Shown here piece after piece: positions 22,577-34,823 of a stretch of 64,000 nucleotides of DNA (the first letter of the stretch is position 1; the number at the start of each line of letters is the position of its first letter). The notes under the pieces are model-generated. The model did not search any database. It was given only the letters and a program-made list of their open reading frames with translations, and was not told the origin of the DNA. The translations under genes were made by a program, and so were the position numbers. The DNA lies in the NCBI GenBank assembly GCA_033220425.1, contig CM065652.1, positions 2,418,001 to 2,482,000 on the forward strand, read 5' to 3'. The stretch comes from Lepraria neglecta (taxonomy: Eukaryota > Ascomycota > Lecanoromycetes > Lecanorales > Stereocaulaceae).

Positions 22577-24104
22577 ATGTTACATTCCTTACTATTGTCG
22601 CTGGGCTTGCACCTTCTCCTTTTAGCGAGTCAAACAAAGGCCATCAATATTGACAATTCATGCAAGACTTGGTCCGTGGGAGACAAAACTCAAAGCATCA
22701 CAGATGCTCTTACTGCTACCATAAAGATTTATCAGAGGAGCTCGGGCTTTCTTGATAATTTCATACAAGCCCCCGATCTATTGAGCTCACTGGACAGACT
22801 TCGGATACAGAACTTACCCACCGCTTTCTTCCTTGATCCCTCACACCCGGAATACGTCGACACAAATGATGGACTGAAAGGTATACCCACGGATCGAGCG
22901 CTGCTTAAGCCCCCCCAAAAGAGCGTACGGAGCTAATCAAAGCTGACGCTAGGCGTATTCGAAACTCTTTCAGGGATCACCTTGGATAATTACAAACCAA
23001 AAATCTTCTGCGGTATCACACTCACGACCGCTGCAGATACGACGCCTGACCAGAAAGCCGGGAAGTTCGACCTCATACAACTCACAAACCCCGACGGGAC
23101 CCCTCAGATCAACCCATCTACCGGTAAGCAAGCATTCCGTTATGTCGGTACGTCCAATAATTTCTTTTCTCCTATGCTGCCACCTGCCACAGCGGCTAAC
23201 GAATAGTAGAGTGGACGGTTCCAGCCGAGCCAAGCCAGTGGAATGACAACGAGGTGCCTTGTGACGATGAAAACGGTGTTTTCACTCAGGCTTTCACTAC
23301 CAACAGGGCTTCTGGGACACACACCATAACATTTTGCCCGAAGCATTGGACGCAGCAGGCCGGTGTCACCATTAACGATGCATTCCCATACGATAATACC
23401 GGCATGACCGATGATTACAGTACGAAGGCACCTCCAGCGAATGAACTAGACTATTATAGAACGTCTACCGCGGGCGTCCTGGCCCATGAAAGTCATCATG
23501 TGTAAGTTGTCTCTCTACAAAATCTCTCTACATTCCGAAGAATGAGGTCCGTCGCGTTCAAGGCATGACCGCCATGTGTGCTACTATACGCCGCCTCAGG
23601 ACCTCTAAGACACCTTGTTCCACTATTAACGTATCCCTTCACAAGTCCAAACGAGAAAATCAATCTTCTAACCTCGAATCTCTCAGGTACATCCAACCCT
23701 GTCAGTATCCCCGAACCTCGACTCGAATCCCTATTCCTATCCCCACCTACTCCCTATCCCTCTCTAACTCCCCACCCCCAGCCCAAGACTACCCCCTCCA
23801 TCCCCCCCTAGGCCCTCTCACCCTAGCCTATTACTACGCCGGGGCGACAGAGTTGAAAGTACAGCGAATAGCCGCCAAGGGCAACTATCAAGATCTATAC
23901 GGCAATGTCGACAACTGCGTTTCATTTGCTTTAGGTACGTCTCCTTCCATACCGCTCGCAATCATTATATTCAGAATTTACGGAGGGTTATTTTATTGAT
24001 GGTTGAAGCGAAACGGTACTAATAGCTTGTCTACTACAGGGTTCTTCTTCAAAGGAAATCAATGGACTTCCGGCCGGGCGCAGAAGAATCCTACACCGCC
24101 TTGA
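22577..24104 (+). CDS. Secreted protein with HExxH motif, putative metallopeptidase
   Basis: The start at 22577 gives MLHSLLLSLGLHLLLLASQT, a signal peptide. The exons join through introns starting near 22879 (GTATAC..CTAG) and 23153 (GTACGT..ATAG), both with matching phase, giving GLKGVFETLSG and RYVVEWTVPAE. The third exon ends GVLAHESHHV, an HExxH zinc motif, at a GTAAGT donor near 23502. The next exon begins near 23830 and encodes YYYAGATELKVQRIA; a final exon encodes GFFFKGNQWTSG and stops at 24104. The acceptor of the intron after HESHHV is ambiguous because the region is pyrimidine-rich. The full set looks like a fungal secreted peptidase-like family near 350 residues. Catalysis is inferred from HExxH only. 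Confidence 0.7.
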
Positions 24105-25720
24105 TATGTATTAGTGGTAGGTCTGGATGCTACTTCTAGGGTCACTAGCATGTACATATACATCCACAGAACCGACTTGAACACAGCTACTAGCTGCTGC
24201 GACCACATCATCTATTGTGAGACCATCGAGGGAAAGAAATTCGCATGGATGCCACGGTAGAAAGATCGATCACTAACCCTCGGAACCAAGTCTCACGAAC
24301 ACCATCACGCCTAAGAGCAGCGAAGAGAGAAAGCTCCCACACAAATCCACTTCGCGCTATAAGCACACTCACCCCTTTCCCATCAGAACCACCCTCTGCA
24401 TAACCACATGTCTCGCACATGTCCACACGAAGTTGTGACTCCATCCACCCACCCATTGCTGAGCCACATCCCACTAGCACACGTACCCTCACACTTCCTC
24501 CTTCGTATCTCGTATCTCCGATGCCAGGAAACTCCCAAAACGCGCACAGCATTATAGTATAGCATAGCTTAGCATAGCTTAGCAACCCCCATCACCGCAT
24601 CCTCATAATATAACCCATCCCAGCTCATCTCGAACCGTCGTACTACTAGGAAATGGCGCCCGGTCCTATCTCCTAAAAATCACCCTCATCGCGCGACGCT
24701 GCTGATGGACTATGGGCAACTCATTGACTCCAAATAGGGAACATGGACAAGTTGTCGATTGCAGGGCATCGCAGCATGAAGATGCAGCTGAATGCTTAGT
24801 CATGTAAGAACGCATTGGTAGCAGAGGGAAGCTACGAGTCTTGCGCTAAAGAACTATCACTGACGTTAAGTATCCCCTGTCTCCAAAATATCACGTTTCA
24901 ACGGTCATTCCGCACCTGCGAGTCACGAACACCTGAAGTTCTGAATGGCGCAAGCTCAGTGGGGCCAAAGAGATCATCGCGAATACGTTAATCCATGTGT
25001 TATAGGCAGGGTAAAGCAATTCTTTCCAGATCCCGGCTTCAAATTAGTGATACTGTATGCATCAGTCCAATTCCCGTGTTATATTGGCACATAAAGCCTA
25101 CATTGATACGTAATATTGAAGCCGCGTGTATGGTATGGACGTTGCTCAGGTCATCTACTAACCTTAGAGCATCCTAATGTCTCATAGTGCGTATGTAAGC
25201 CTAGTCTCCTTCCAACTTTGTTCTCAATCTAGTGGAGAATCTAAGCAGAAACGAGGCTCAAGCTGTCCTTGTCAAGAAGTGCCAATGTGAGAAAAACGAT
25301 CAATGAACGCACGCCTCTCAACATAATGAGACTCGGGATTAATAACAGTGGGTTGTAACCAGAAAATCCAAAGTCCATTGCAATTGCCTGTACTTTCCTC
25401 AGACTGTCTGACCGTTGCGAATACGTGTGTGCTTACATTGTAGGCAAGCGCTTTTGGGCACACAACATTGTATGATACGAAAGATCAATGCCTCGATATT
25501 GAAGTCCTAAGTTCCATCTTAGTAGGTTTAACAGCGCGAACTTCAGGATATCAAAGAAGAACATTTATCTAAAATAAGGGTAATTTCCATTACTTCCCAG
25601 CCGTAAAAACACTTAGTCTCAATTATCGTACTTATAAGCCTGCTCGGTCTACCGTATCACATCATTTTGCTTAATCGGATCGTACGATATACCAGCAACA
25701 AAGCCATCACTGTCTAGCAT
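24105..25720. other. Intergenic, no feature seen
   Basis: No recognised gene lies between the HExxH protein and the decayed membrane-protein gene. A small repeat of ATAGCATAGCTTAG lies near 24555-24582. Confidence 0.45.
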
Positions 25721-27964
25721 CTATGTGCCAACATGAGCAATCTGATCCACAAGCCCTTGCATCTCAGTATTGGCGTTCCAAGTCTTCGGGATCGCAGGCG
25801 AATCAGATTCGGTAATTGTCCTCTCAGCATGTTGCAATGTGTCAATAGGCTGGGAAGGATATCTAGCTAATGGGGACCCCCAGGGCCCCATATATGGCCA
25901 TAACAGACAAAGAACGGCTAGCAACAGGCTTCTGGAATCGCATAGAAAGCAATCAAGTAACGGATTGCAACACAACAACAGCGTAATGATGCAGAAGCCT
26001 GTATCTGTACCGCTCGGTCATGCCATCTAGAGACTATTGTTAGCTTCTCGACAGGAGAGATAGACTTGGGCTACTTACGTCGTAGAAGGTAGATGAATTC
26101 TGCTACACAGGGAACCCACACCGTGATCGCTACAATCTGGCCGAATGACCAGCTTGTTGCAATAGCAGAAATCACTCAATGACTAACTAGCTAAGAGATA
26201 GGAATCTATGGAGTACTAATAGACATCTCTGTCTATTTGCTAGCAAAATCTACTTATAGACAACGGGGATAGACAATGGAATCGCATAAAGAGCAATCAG
26301 GCAACCAGATTGCAACACAGCTGTTGGCAATTTCAGAATGGAGAAAGAAAAGCACGAATTGAAATCCGAAAGCACCCGTCTAGGAAAGTGGAAAGAGGAT
26401 GTAAAAGAGTCGAAATTTCCCCAAACCTTGGCAAATGGGGATCCTATCTTCCGAACGACCCGTCCGACTTGTTTCAGATAGCGGTATCCTGGAAGCCACC
26501 AACCAGCAAACTTCGTTAACTCCGACATATCGATTTTGGACGCGGTGAAAACAAGCCAAAACAAGCAGATCAACCAGATCACCCAGTTCCACCAGCCCTT
26601 GGCAGCTCTGAGGTTTCCAACGTACGGTGTAGAGGTCTTTGGTGGGCACCAAGCAGCTATTAGATCTTAAGCACTATTGCCACCGCAATCTCCGCAGAGG
26701 ACTGATCCGTCAGTCGCATAGTCGGCTGATACTCCCTTGAAAATTCGACCAACTTCAGACAGCGTAACGGTCGAGAGGATCATGCTGAAGGAGGATAGTG
26801 ATATGAGATACCACGAGCGTCTTCCAAACTTCGAGATGTAAGCCAAAGTGAAAACCACGGGAATGTAGCCGTTCGTGGCGATGATATAGAACAGCTCGTC
26901 GTTTATATAATCATCCCAATCGTCCGACGAATAAGAGTGTTGTCCAGCAGCGAGGATAAGTGTGGCGATCTGGATTGCACCAGCAAAGTAACACTGAGCT
27001 TTCTGGAATCCAACAACAGCCGTGACCAGAATGTTGAAATTATCCTTCCTACGGGTTGATCTACGCAAAGGAGGTAGATATCTGAGACAGATCGGGGAGA
27101 AAAACGCTGTAATGGCGATGCTACTTTGCATCATGAAGGAAGTAAACACCTAAGACTTCTGTCAGATGAAGAAATCTCCTAGCCTCTTCGACGACTCACC
27201 CCTATTTTGCCTAAATCTTGGTTGAGTGGGGTCTCGGTGCTGCAAATTTCATGGAGGCATGCAGAAATCGGATTGAAATATCCGTTGTCCTCGTTTTCGT
27301 CGTCGTAGTAGTCTTGGTTCTCGTTGCCCTCAGCCATTTCCATAAGAGAGTTGTAGCCAAACAAGAAGTCAACCGAACAAAAAGGGGGCGCGCTTTCCCC
27401 AAGATTTAGTACATCGCCAGAGGCCTTGTAGGAAGCGACATCGGCGAAGCAATTGAGCGCTGGATGTTCGGTGTTGACAAGGAAAAGCCGCTGGCAGGTA
27501 GATCAAGATCCACTTGCGAGAAAGCCGCGAGGGGTTTACTTCTATCAAAAACGGTCCTATTCGCAGACTCGTTGGCTATTGCTGGAAACCAGTGAGTTGC
27601 CATTGCGACTGTCCACCATAATCCGCAAATCACCAGATTTGTAGTTGCATGAGGATCCCACAGGGCGGGATTGCTTGTCGAGGATGCCATTTCTAGAGAG
27701 TTTCTGTTATAGCATTGGTTTGGTGGTGTGAAGTTGCCGGGAAAACATATTCCAGCACACGATGAATTTCCACAGTTGCCCAAAGGAGGAAGAGGTGTGT
27801 TCAGATCCCAGCTTGTCCATTTTTGTAAGGCTGAATGTGAAGACATGCTGACTAATCCAAGGAGGAGCGCGCTTCATTTGATATTCTTGGCTGATAGAAC
27901 GTAGGATGATAGATGTGAGATCGCGGATGAAGGGCAGCTCGGCACCATAATTATCGCCCCCCAT
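25721..27964 (-). pseudogene. Fungal polytopic membrane protein gene, apparently decayed
   Basis: On the minus strand, pieces of one membrane protein follow in order: MGGDNYGAELPFIRDLTSII near 27964, a Cys/Asn-rich outer region, NLVICGLWWTVAM, an acidic loop with DDENEDNG, ITAFFSPICLRYLP, ELFYIIATNGYIPVVF, WNWVIWLICLFWLVF and SWSFGQIVAITVWVP. Splice sites fit at about 27150-27195. Reading across the pieces requires changes of frame near 27465 and 27850 and meets an in-frame TAA near 26670 (NSA-stop-DLIAAW). A duplicated 50-bp segment lies near the 3' end. It may be a pseudogene or a poorly sequenced gene. I know this architecture only as an uncharacterised family of fungal integral membrane proteins and can assign no function. 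Confidence 0.55.
25933..26327. repeat. Pair of diverged direct repeats, about 50 bp each
   Basis: The segments 25933-25984 and 26277-26327 share roughly 80-85 percent identity by eye. Both encode, on the minus strand, a VLQS..LIA(L/F)YAIP stretch of the membrane-protein relic. This points to a local duplication of its 3' part. Confidence 0.7.
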
Positions 27965-29699
27965 GAGAAGTGCGGCTGAAGAATGTTCTCAAATAATCGT
28001 CGGTCATAATGTGACAAGCCAATCGAACCGCAAATCTGAACGGTCTAAGATCAAAACGCATCGATACGGCGTGGATTCTGCAGATATGGCCCAAAAGATT
28101 TCCTCCACCTCAGCCTTGCACTAATTTTAGGACAAGCTGCATGATCGCGAGATTAGGAACACAGTCATTATTAATAATAGCGATAAATAACGGAGACCTG
28201 CAGCAAAACTTGCTTGCAGTGGAAGGATTCGATGGCCGCGTGGAATCAGCAAAAGTCGAGTCCAAAACCGTCTGAAGTGCGGCTGAACCAGAATGCTGGG
28301 ACCATTTCCCAAACCCCACCGCACCACACATGCTCGACACAAGCTCTACTCTCGTTCGTTCTAGACCACGACCTGCATCATCTCTTGCCCAACGAAGTCA
28401 GCTCTTAAGCTTTCATCGATATAAATTGAGAGGACACTCAACGCTTCGCCCCCCCGGCCCCCCCCCCCCAGGAAAAAATCAAAGCAACTCTATGGCAGGC
28501 ACAGCCAAATTGAGGTGTGGCCCATGCACGTCAGCACCGTCAGCACGAGGTAGGAGTCGCCGGGTAACGAAGGAACTTATCGCAAACCTGCATGAACGAC
28601 CAGTCGCTTCTATGTAGCTAAAAAAATCCGAAGCCAATCCAGATACAAGGAATTCCCGCCACGTTGAGCTGAATCCTTCCTAAAATGCGTGGGTTGATTA
28701 GCGGTAGTCTCGTGAGCATTCCTCTTTTGCGGTGGAGTTCATTCAAGTGGAGTCCAGGCAATGTATGCAGCTGGCAAGCAAATTCTGTTCTGATTTTTCT
28801 TTGGCTATGGACACTCTACATGCCTAGGCGTCCTCCGGCTGAGATTTTGAAGCAAGACTTTCACCCTATGTATATTTCTTGTCTGCTGTTGATATTCCGC
28901 GCTTCGAAGGGTACAAATCCAATTCTTTGCCGTGCATGCGCTCTTACAAGTCCCGAGAGATTAATCAAGAATCCTGAGTGCTACGAGAAGCTCGAAGAGG
29001 GACTGCAGAAGAGGAACTGTCCCACAACAACTCGAAAATTGGAAAGCTCAAAATCTTCATGGAACTGAGTCAGTGCAACGTCCTGCATGCGTATTCAAGA
29101 TTGATATCAACTTACGTTGTAAAGTCGCGCAGCAGCCTTGGCCCATAACTCAGCTTTCAGTATTGAGCTTTCACACCTCTCTCGGAGTGATTCAATCTTG
29201 GTGTCTCCTAGTAGTGGTTCTGATGGAAGCCTCTGCTTTTTATGATCACAGTTCTGCATTAAAATATATGTTATAATAGGAACCATTCCAGTACATACTG
29301 CCATAGACTGAAGAATAATCGGTATCCCGTGCGCTCTGCCAAAGATAAGTTTCAGATCGGCTTGAGAGTAGTTAGGTAGGTGACCACTGGCGAATATAAG
29401 CTACTGTATGTTTTTTTGCAGTTTTTTGTAGGTAAGAGAAGACTAATTGCATTAGGCCGAATGTTTTTGGTTGAGGGAGAGGCTAGCTGAAGATTGAAGG
29501 TGATGAACATTTAAGAGGTAGATAAAAGATTGAATATTGCATTATGGATATCATACAAAATCTAAACAAAACGAGTGGAAAATAGCGCTCAAAAAGGGGG
29601 GTATCCAACAGTGACGACGCTCAGAACGAGCAAGTAGATAGCCACCTTGAACAAAATGCAACGAGAACAATCCTCCCAGATCCTTACAACATCCTTACA
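27965..29699. other. Intergenic, no confident gene
   Basis: Contains a C-run at 28449-28470 and short frames of no known family. It spans the 5' side of the membrane-protein relic and the 3' side of the next minus-strand gene. Confidence 0.45.
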
Positions 29700-32138
29700 T
29701 CAATTCTGAATATAAACACCCTCTCTTTCTTCCCCCTCTTCAACATGGAACCCGAATACCAAACGGTATAGATCTCGCAGCCAGGCATACTGGCCATGGC
29801 TGCCAACCATCCACCTCACACTCCTCGCAACATGTGCTGCCGCTGCTCTTCTTACCGGCCCTAGGCTCCTGAAGCCAGGGTCTGACGCAACCAACTTCTT
29901 GTAACTAGCCAACAGCTGCATTTGCCAGGGCTGTGTGCCGAAGCTATTCGAAGGGATGGATTTGACGAAAGCAGCGAGGGTGGTAGGAGAGGAGCGTTGA
30001 AAGCCGATATTGATAGCGGCGTTCACGATCAAGACTTTCAGGCAGGTAAGGTGCGGGTCCTCGGAGTTAGCAGGCGTTGAGTTGGGGTTTATGATGGTGG
30101 AGGTCGAAGATCTGGTTTGCCCTGAGTAGCCGCTCGAGCCGCTGAGTGTACTAGATCCGGAGGACCACTGCTGTTGGCGTTGACCCTGTTGCTGGCGACC
30201 ATCTTGTTCTGAGGGCCCGAGCACAAGGATATTGGGTACTGGTCCTTCGTCAGGCGAGACTTGCTGCGTGTCTTCAAAGACCGTGGTGGGCGTCTCGGGA
30301 TTGGCGCGGCCGAAGTCGTCATCTTCAAACTCGTCTGCTTCTGGGACGTTGGCGAATGAGGCTACCAATTGGGATTGTTTGGCTTGTTGAAAGGCTTGCG
30401 TGAACGTAGTTTGACTGGGTCTCGGAGTACCTCGATCTGGTCGAATTTGAGTCCAGCCTTCGCGGAAGAGGTCACAAAGTTCCCAGCATGCTTGGACAGC
30501 AGAGCCTAGAAGCTCTTCGTCCGCTGGTTTGCCTTCTCGCTTATTTTGTCGCAGGCTGAAGAGCATTTCAGCGAGTGACCAGCATGCTTCCAGTAGTGAA
30601 TCCGTCTCCCTAGCCAGATCGGAACGCTGCTTCATCAGACGATGGCACAGCGTTATGTAGAAATCCAGCGTCCGCTCCCGAAAGGCCTCTGGTAACGTCC
30701 GATCATGAGTATTGTAAAGGTGATTGTTGAGCTCGAAGCTGACTCGCAAGACCGAGTCAGCCACGTCGTTGTCTCGCCGCCGCACCTCGAACAAACATTG
30801 GCAAAAGTCACGGCAGAGATCTAGCGTTGGTCGGACCTGGGATGCAATCTCTTCATCTCGCGTCTCGTATAGCTTCTGACACAGCTTCCAACATGACTTC
30901 CAGGCTAGTTCTTGCACATCGGCTTTTGCTGAGAAGCTGAACGACCTCTCATCGCTGAATATCCTCTCGCGATGGATATAGCTTAGCCCAGCCAAAGTAT
31001 TGCATAATGTCCAACACTCGCTAAGTGCGATCTTGAGTGCTGCAACTTCATCGGCCGTTTCCTGGAAACGCTCGACAGTGTGGTCGAACAGGGTGGTATG
31101 GTGGTTAGGGGTAAGGTCGAAATCGTTATCGGTAACTCGGGTTTCTGGTATATCTATATGCAAATCAGATTTGAAAAGGGTAGAGTGCTTAGAGCAATTA
31201 CCTTCGAGATTGCTTGATCGTGAACTGGAACGTGACTGCTTTGATCTGTACATTAGTATAGGCGGCGATGGGTTTCCCTCGGCCTCAGGCCAGGTCTGAG
31301 CTCTTGGGGTTGCGGACCAATCCCTGACTGGTGCTACTGAGGTTTGGATGGGAGGAGGCGAGACTGGGCTAGTTGCGTATTTCTGACGGGGCGGTCAGTA
31401 ATGCTGACGGTGCTGGATGAAAGCCATCCTACCTTGTCCCCTGCATTGTCTCCCTCTGGCGGTGATACCACGATGATGTCGGATGATTGAGAAGGCGCTG
31501 ACGTCGGCGCCGAATGGCGAATGGGTGGAGTTGAGATTCGATGCTTTGCTCAAATCAGTACTCTATATTTGTCCTGCGGCTTTGTAGAATGTAGCTCACA
31601 AATGCGTCGAAACCTTGAGGTGCATGTATGACTGAGCTAGGCTGTTCGTCTTCATCTGATCTCGGTCTCAAGGCTTGTTGGGATGCATTCGCGGTCTCGA
31701 GCTAAAGATTTTATGAGCCCACTAAATGCATGCAGGATTGTTGGGCGCGTCGGGAAAGTGCGTACCTTCAGCATCGGCTCTGTAGACTTTGGTGGTTGCG
31801 GTGTAGGGTCTGGATCCTCGTTCTCGATAGCCGTATCATCGATATCCGTTGTATCGGTGCCAGTCGAGGATGTAGCAATAGGTGAGGGGTCGGCGATGTC
31901 GCTGGGACTGGAAGCATAGGGGGACTGGTTGGGAGGGTGAAGGGACTTCGTATATTCGTTGGATCTGCTAAATCAGTACTAGACACCCACGAAGGATTGA
32001 GACAACTCACAGCGGCCGGTGGTGCACAGGCGATCTAAATGGCCCTGGCGATGTGGGGGATTCTGAGTATGGGGAGAAGGCCGACATCAGTGACCGGTCC
32101 GGAGAAGGGAGCATTGGCGATTTCAACGCCATCATCAT
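29700..32138 (-). CDS. Conserved fungal protein (probably DUF7624 family)
   Basis: Six exons can be read on the minus strand. Exon 1 starts at 32138 (MMMALKSPMLPSPDRS; no earlier in-frame ATG) and ends at a GTGAGT donor. Introns at 31968-32010, 31702-31765, about 31549-31599, about 31383-31433 and probably about 31146-31203 keep the frame. The N-terminal 250 residues are proline/serine-rich and probably disordered. The large last exon has helical repeats rich in Cys, Trp and Leu (for example SECWTLCNTLAGL and KSCWKLCQKLYETRDEEI), a Gln/Ser-rich linker and a conserved C-terminal domain with LKVLIVNAAINIGFQR. I believe this is the family labelled DUF7624; its function is unknown. There is no signal peptide or membrane segment. 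Confidence 0.85.
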
Positions 32139-33387
32139 TGTTGAGGAGCCAAAGCGATCAGAAGCAGCTTCAGAGAGCGAGTTGAGTATCAATTGTCGCA
32201 ACGACAAGTCGTGATAGAGTTGGAGGAAGCAGCTGAGGTCAACAATCGAGCTAAGAGCGACAATATGCGGGGCAGCTCGATGTACACCTTCAGCCTAGCA
32301 GTTGATGCCTAGCTTACATTCATGGCTCTGATTCGAAAACTGTAGTGGATGTAACTGGACCAGGCTTTGCTTTTGTTGACTGCTGCAGCTAGGCGTGTAG
32401 ACAGTGCGGGCGTCCAGTCATGAAAAAGGGATATTTCATCTACAAAATGCTTTGCCGCAACGCGACAGGACGCCAGAAATCCAACCCCGAGACGCCGACG
32501 CGAGTAGTTCATATAAGGCTGCAGCTATGCAGGGTTATGCATTAGAGCTTCTGATATCGATATGGTCTGTATCACATAGATTCAAAAAAAATTGTTGGAG
32601 GATGTGCGCCAGAGCTTTTTAGAGCTGACTGATCTACAGGTTCCCTTGAAACCACGAGGGCGGTGTGTCTCTTTTTCTTACGCAATTTTCAAACCTACTC
32701 TGCAACATGCGCTATGGCCCGTCTCATTGGGTAGGAGCAAGGGTGCAGCACATGATGGTATCACTGTTGGAACTCGTGTGATAGGTGGAGAGCGAGTGTT
32801 AGGCGCCCAGGTCGGGAAGTCTATCGACAACGTATTCGCCAAGATCGCATGTTGGTCCAAGAGCCTCGAGGGAAAACAACGCGGCTTCCAATCAGGGGTT
32901 CAAAATGACTGCTGCTGTTGGCCGATGAGCTGGCATGTTGGCACTTTGACTCACGGAGGATTCAAACGGCATCGGAAGGGTCGCCGGACTGCGGGAAGGA
33001 ATCCCAAAGCCATGGGACAGGTATCCATGCCCAAGCTGAGAAATATCCCGGCCAATGAGATTTTAGAGGAATACGTAAAGTAGAGAAGAACGCGGGTAAC
33101 AATCAGTGAAAACAAATTACTAAACGATCTGACACACGTGACTCGACATGAGATGTAAGTTCTCGAAATACCAACTGCTATTCCTGGTCTCTACCCTATT
33201 ATACAGAGTCTGGATACTAAGAGATGCATAACCTGCGCGAGACACCCATCTTCAGACATGGGTCACCCTATTTTCAGCCCCCATCTATGCCCATCCACTT
33301 TGAGACAGCTCCCCAACTTTTGTGCATCAATCTTGGCATCTTGGCCTTCCTTCGAAGCTTTCGGAAGTTGCCGATGCTTGGTACGCC
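32139..33387. other. Intergenic / 5' UTR of the upstream-reading gene
   Basis: On the minus strand a strong donor (AAT/GTAAGC near 32317) and acceptor (CCTCAG near 32232) suggest a 5'-UTR intron of the DUF7624-type gene. The open frame at 32592-33083 (plus) resembles no family I know, and I leave it out. Confidence 0.45.
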
Positions 33388-34303
33388 TTACCTGTCCTTC
33401 TTGGGTGTCGAATCCTTGTTGCTCATCTGGTCGCCAAGATTATTGTATTCGCGGCTGAGCCCCTCACTCTGCTTTTTAAGGGCCTCAATATCACGGTCTT
33501 TCTGAGCTAGTTGATTCTTCAATTTGCCAATCTCTCCAGCACCGCCTGCATTAGCAAGTCTATCAGAGTTCTTGCCCGAAGCCTTTGGGTCACCCTCGTA
33601 GCGCTTGACTTTCTCTTCGAGGCGGAGGGTGTCGAGGATCATAACGTAGGTACGGTTGAGGATCAGGGAGAGAAAGAGGGTGAAGCCGCAGAGGTACATG
33701 TTGCGTTGGGAGTAGAATTTGCGGGCTTGTACTTCCATGCGTCCGGAGCCTTCGAGCATGGCGGAGCTGCAGTATTTTTAGTGATAGCCGAGCACCGCCG
33801 CGAGAGAAGAATCGTACTTATTGCTCTGCTTGGTCTTGGCCAGCTCAACCTGAACACTGTAGACGCGGTTGACGCTATCGATGAACAGGATCAGGATGAA
33901 GATGAATGTAATCTATCCAATTGTTAGCATCTGAGAGCTTGGTGAGGTTGTGGTGGGGTTTTTGGCGTACCTTCATTCCGTACTGCATCTTTGCAATGAG
34001 GGGATTCTCGGATATGAAGGTGAAGAGCTTGCGCTTCATGGTGTAGGGTAGAGGGACGATGAGCAGTCCGAAGATGGTCATCTCGAACACTAGGAGGGCG
34101 AACACCTAGGCAGCCATTGTGTTAGCAGCAGTTCACGAACAGGGCAGTGGCAGGGGAAGAGAACCGGAGCATAGATGAGGGAAGGCATTGTTGGTGAGGA
34201 TGGGAAAGCTGAATACTGGGGGTTCAAAAGGGCTGGGTGATGATGATGGTAAAATTCAGAGGATGTTGAGGAAGTAACGTACCAAGGTGTAGTAAAGCGT
34301 CAT
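33388..34303 (-). CDS. YET3: BAP31/Yet3-like ER membrane protein
   Basis: Exon 1 (start 34303) encodes MTLYYTL. After an intron of about 175 bp comes VFALLVFEMTIFGLLIVPLP, then KRKLFTFISENP, the N-terminal signature of BAP31/Yet proteins. After introns near 33912-33970 and 33773-33820 the protein continues with ILILFIDSVNRVYSVQ and a third membrane segment YLCGFTLFLSLILNRTY. The C-terminal tail (GEIGKLKNQLAQKDRDIEAL) is a coiled coil, and the end STPKKDR is lysine-rich. Length is about 215 residues with three membrane helices, as in Yet3. Family members act in the ER in export and quality control of membrane proteins. The symbol rests on family membership, not on proven orthology. Confidence 0.9.
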
Positions 34304-34823
34304 TTTAGCGGTTATGCACGTGGGAAAGTTGGCGGGAATGATGTAGTTGTTTGGCTGTACCTGATCAGCCACGCTTGTTTTGCTCCGTTGAAGCTGTCAC
34401 TCCTAGTGAAGCTATGTGTCTAACTTTTGACGTAGATGATGAGAGGTTTTTCTCAAGAATTGGGGCCAACGTTGTTGATAAGTCTCAAGCTGACACGCAA
34501 CCAAAAAGATGGCGGGGAACGTCATTTTGCCCTGCCACTGCCTTGGCAAGGCAACGCTCCAAAGCGACAAAACTGGCCTTGCCACATGCGACAGGATTTT
34601 CTATCCCTGAAAGCTAGAAACAGCATTTTACAGTCTACAAGATGCATCAGGCTATGGGTTGAACTCTCGTGTCGATGTTGTGCTGATACATTCTATACTT
34701 TTGTCTTCCACCCTCTACCAAGCTATCGTTGTCATAAAGACCCCAGAAATATATGGGCGTCCTCTTTAGACCATCCTTTGTTCTTCGCTCGGAAGTTCAA
34801 GCTTGCATTATTTGCAAAGTAAT
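34304..34823. other. Intergenic, promoter of the BAP31-like gene
   Basis: Separates the 3' end of DUS3 from the start of the BAP31-like gene. It should contain the promoter of the latter. No specific sites were recognised. Confidence 0.4.

Noticed and set aside
24208-24585. Minus-strand frame of 125 codons
   Set aside because: No similarity and unusual Cys/Trp scatter; it lies in otherwise non-coding DNA.
30208-30225. GGGCCCGAGCACAAG inside the DUF7624-type gene, as in the 13.7-kb MITE end
   Set aside because: It is only 15 bases, lies within a conserved coding exon and is probably chance.
32592-33083. Plus-strand frame of 163 codons upstream of the DUF7624-type gene
   Set aside because: Composition is not protein-like, there is no family motif, and it overlaps what should be promoter and 5' UTR of the minus-strand gene.
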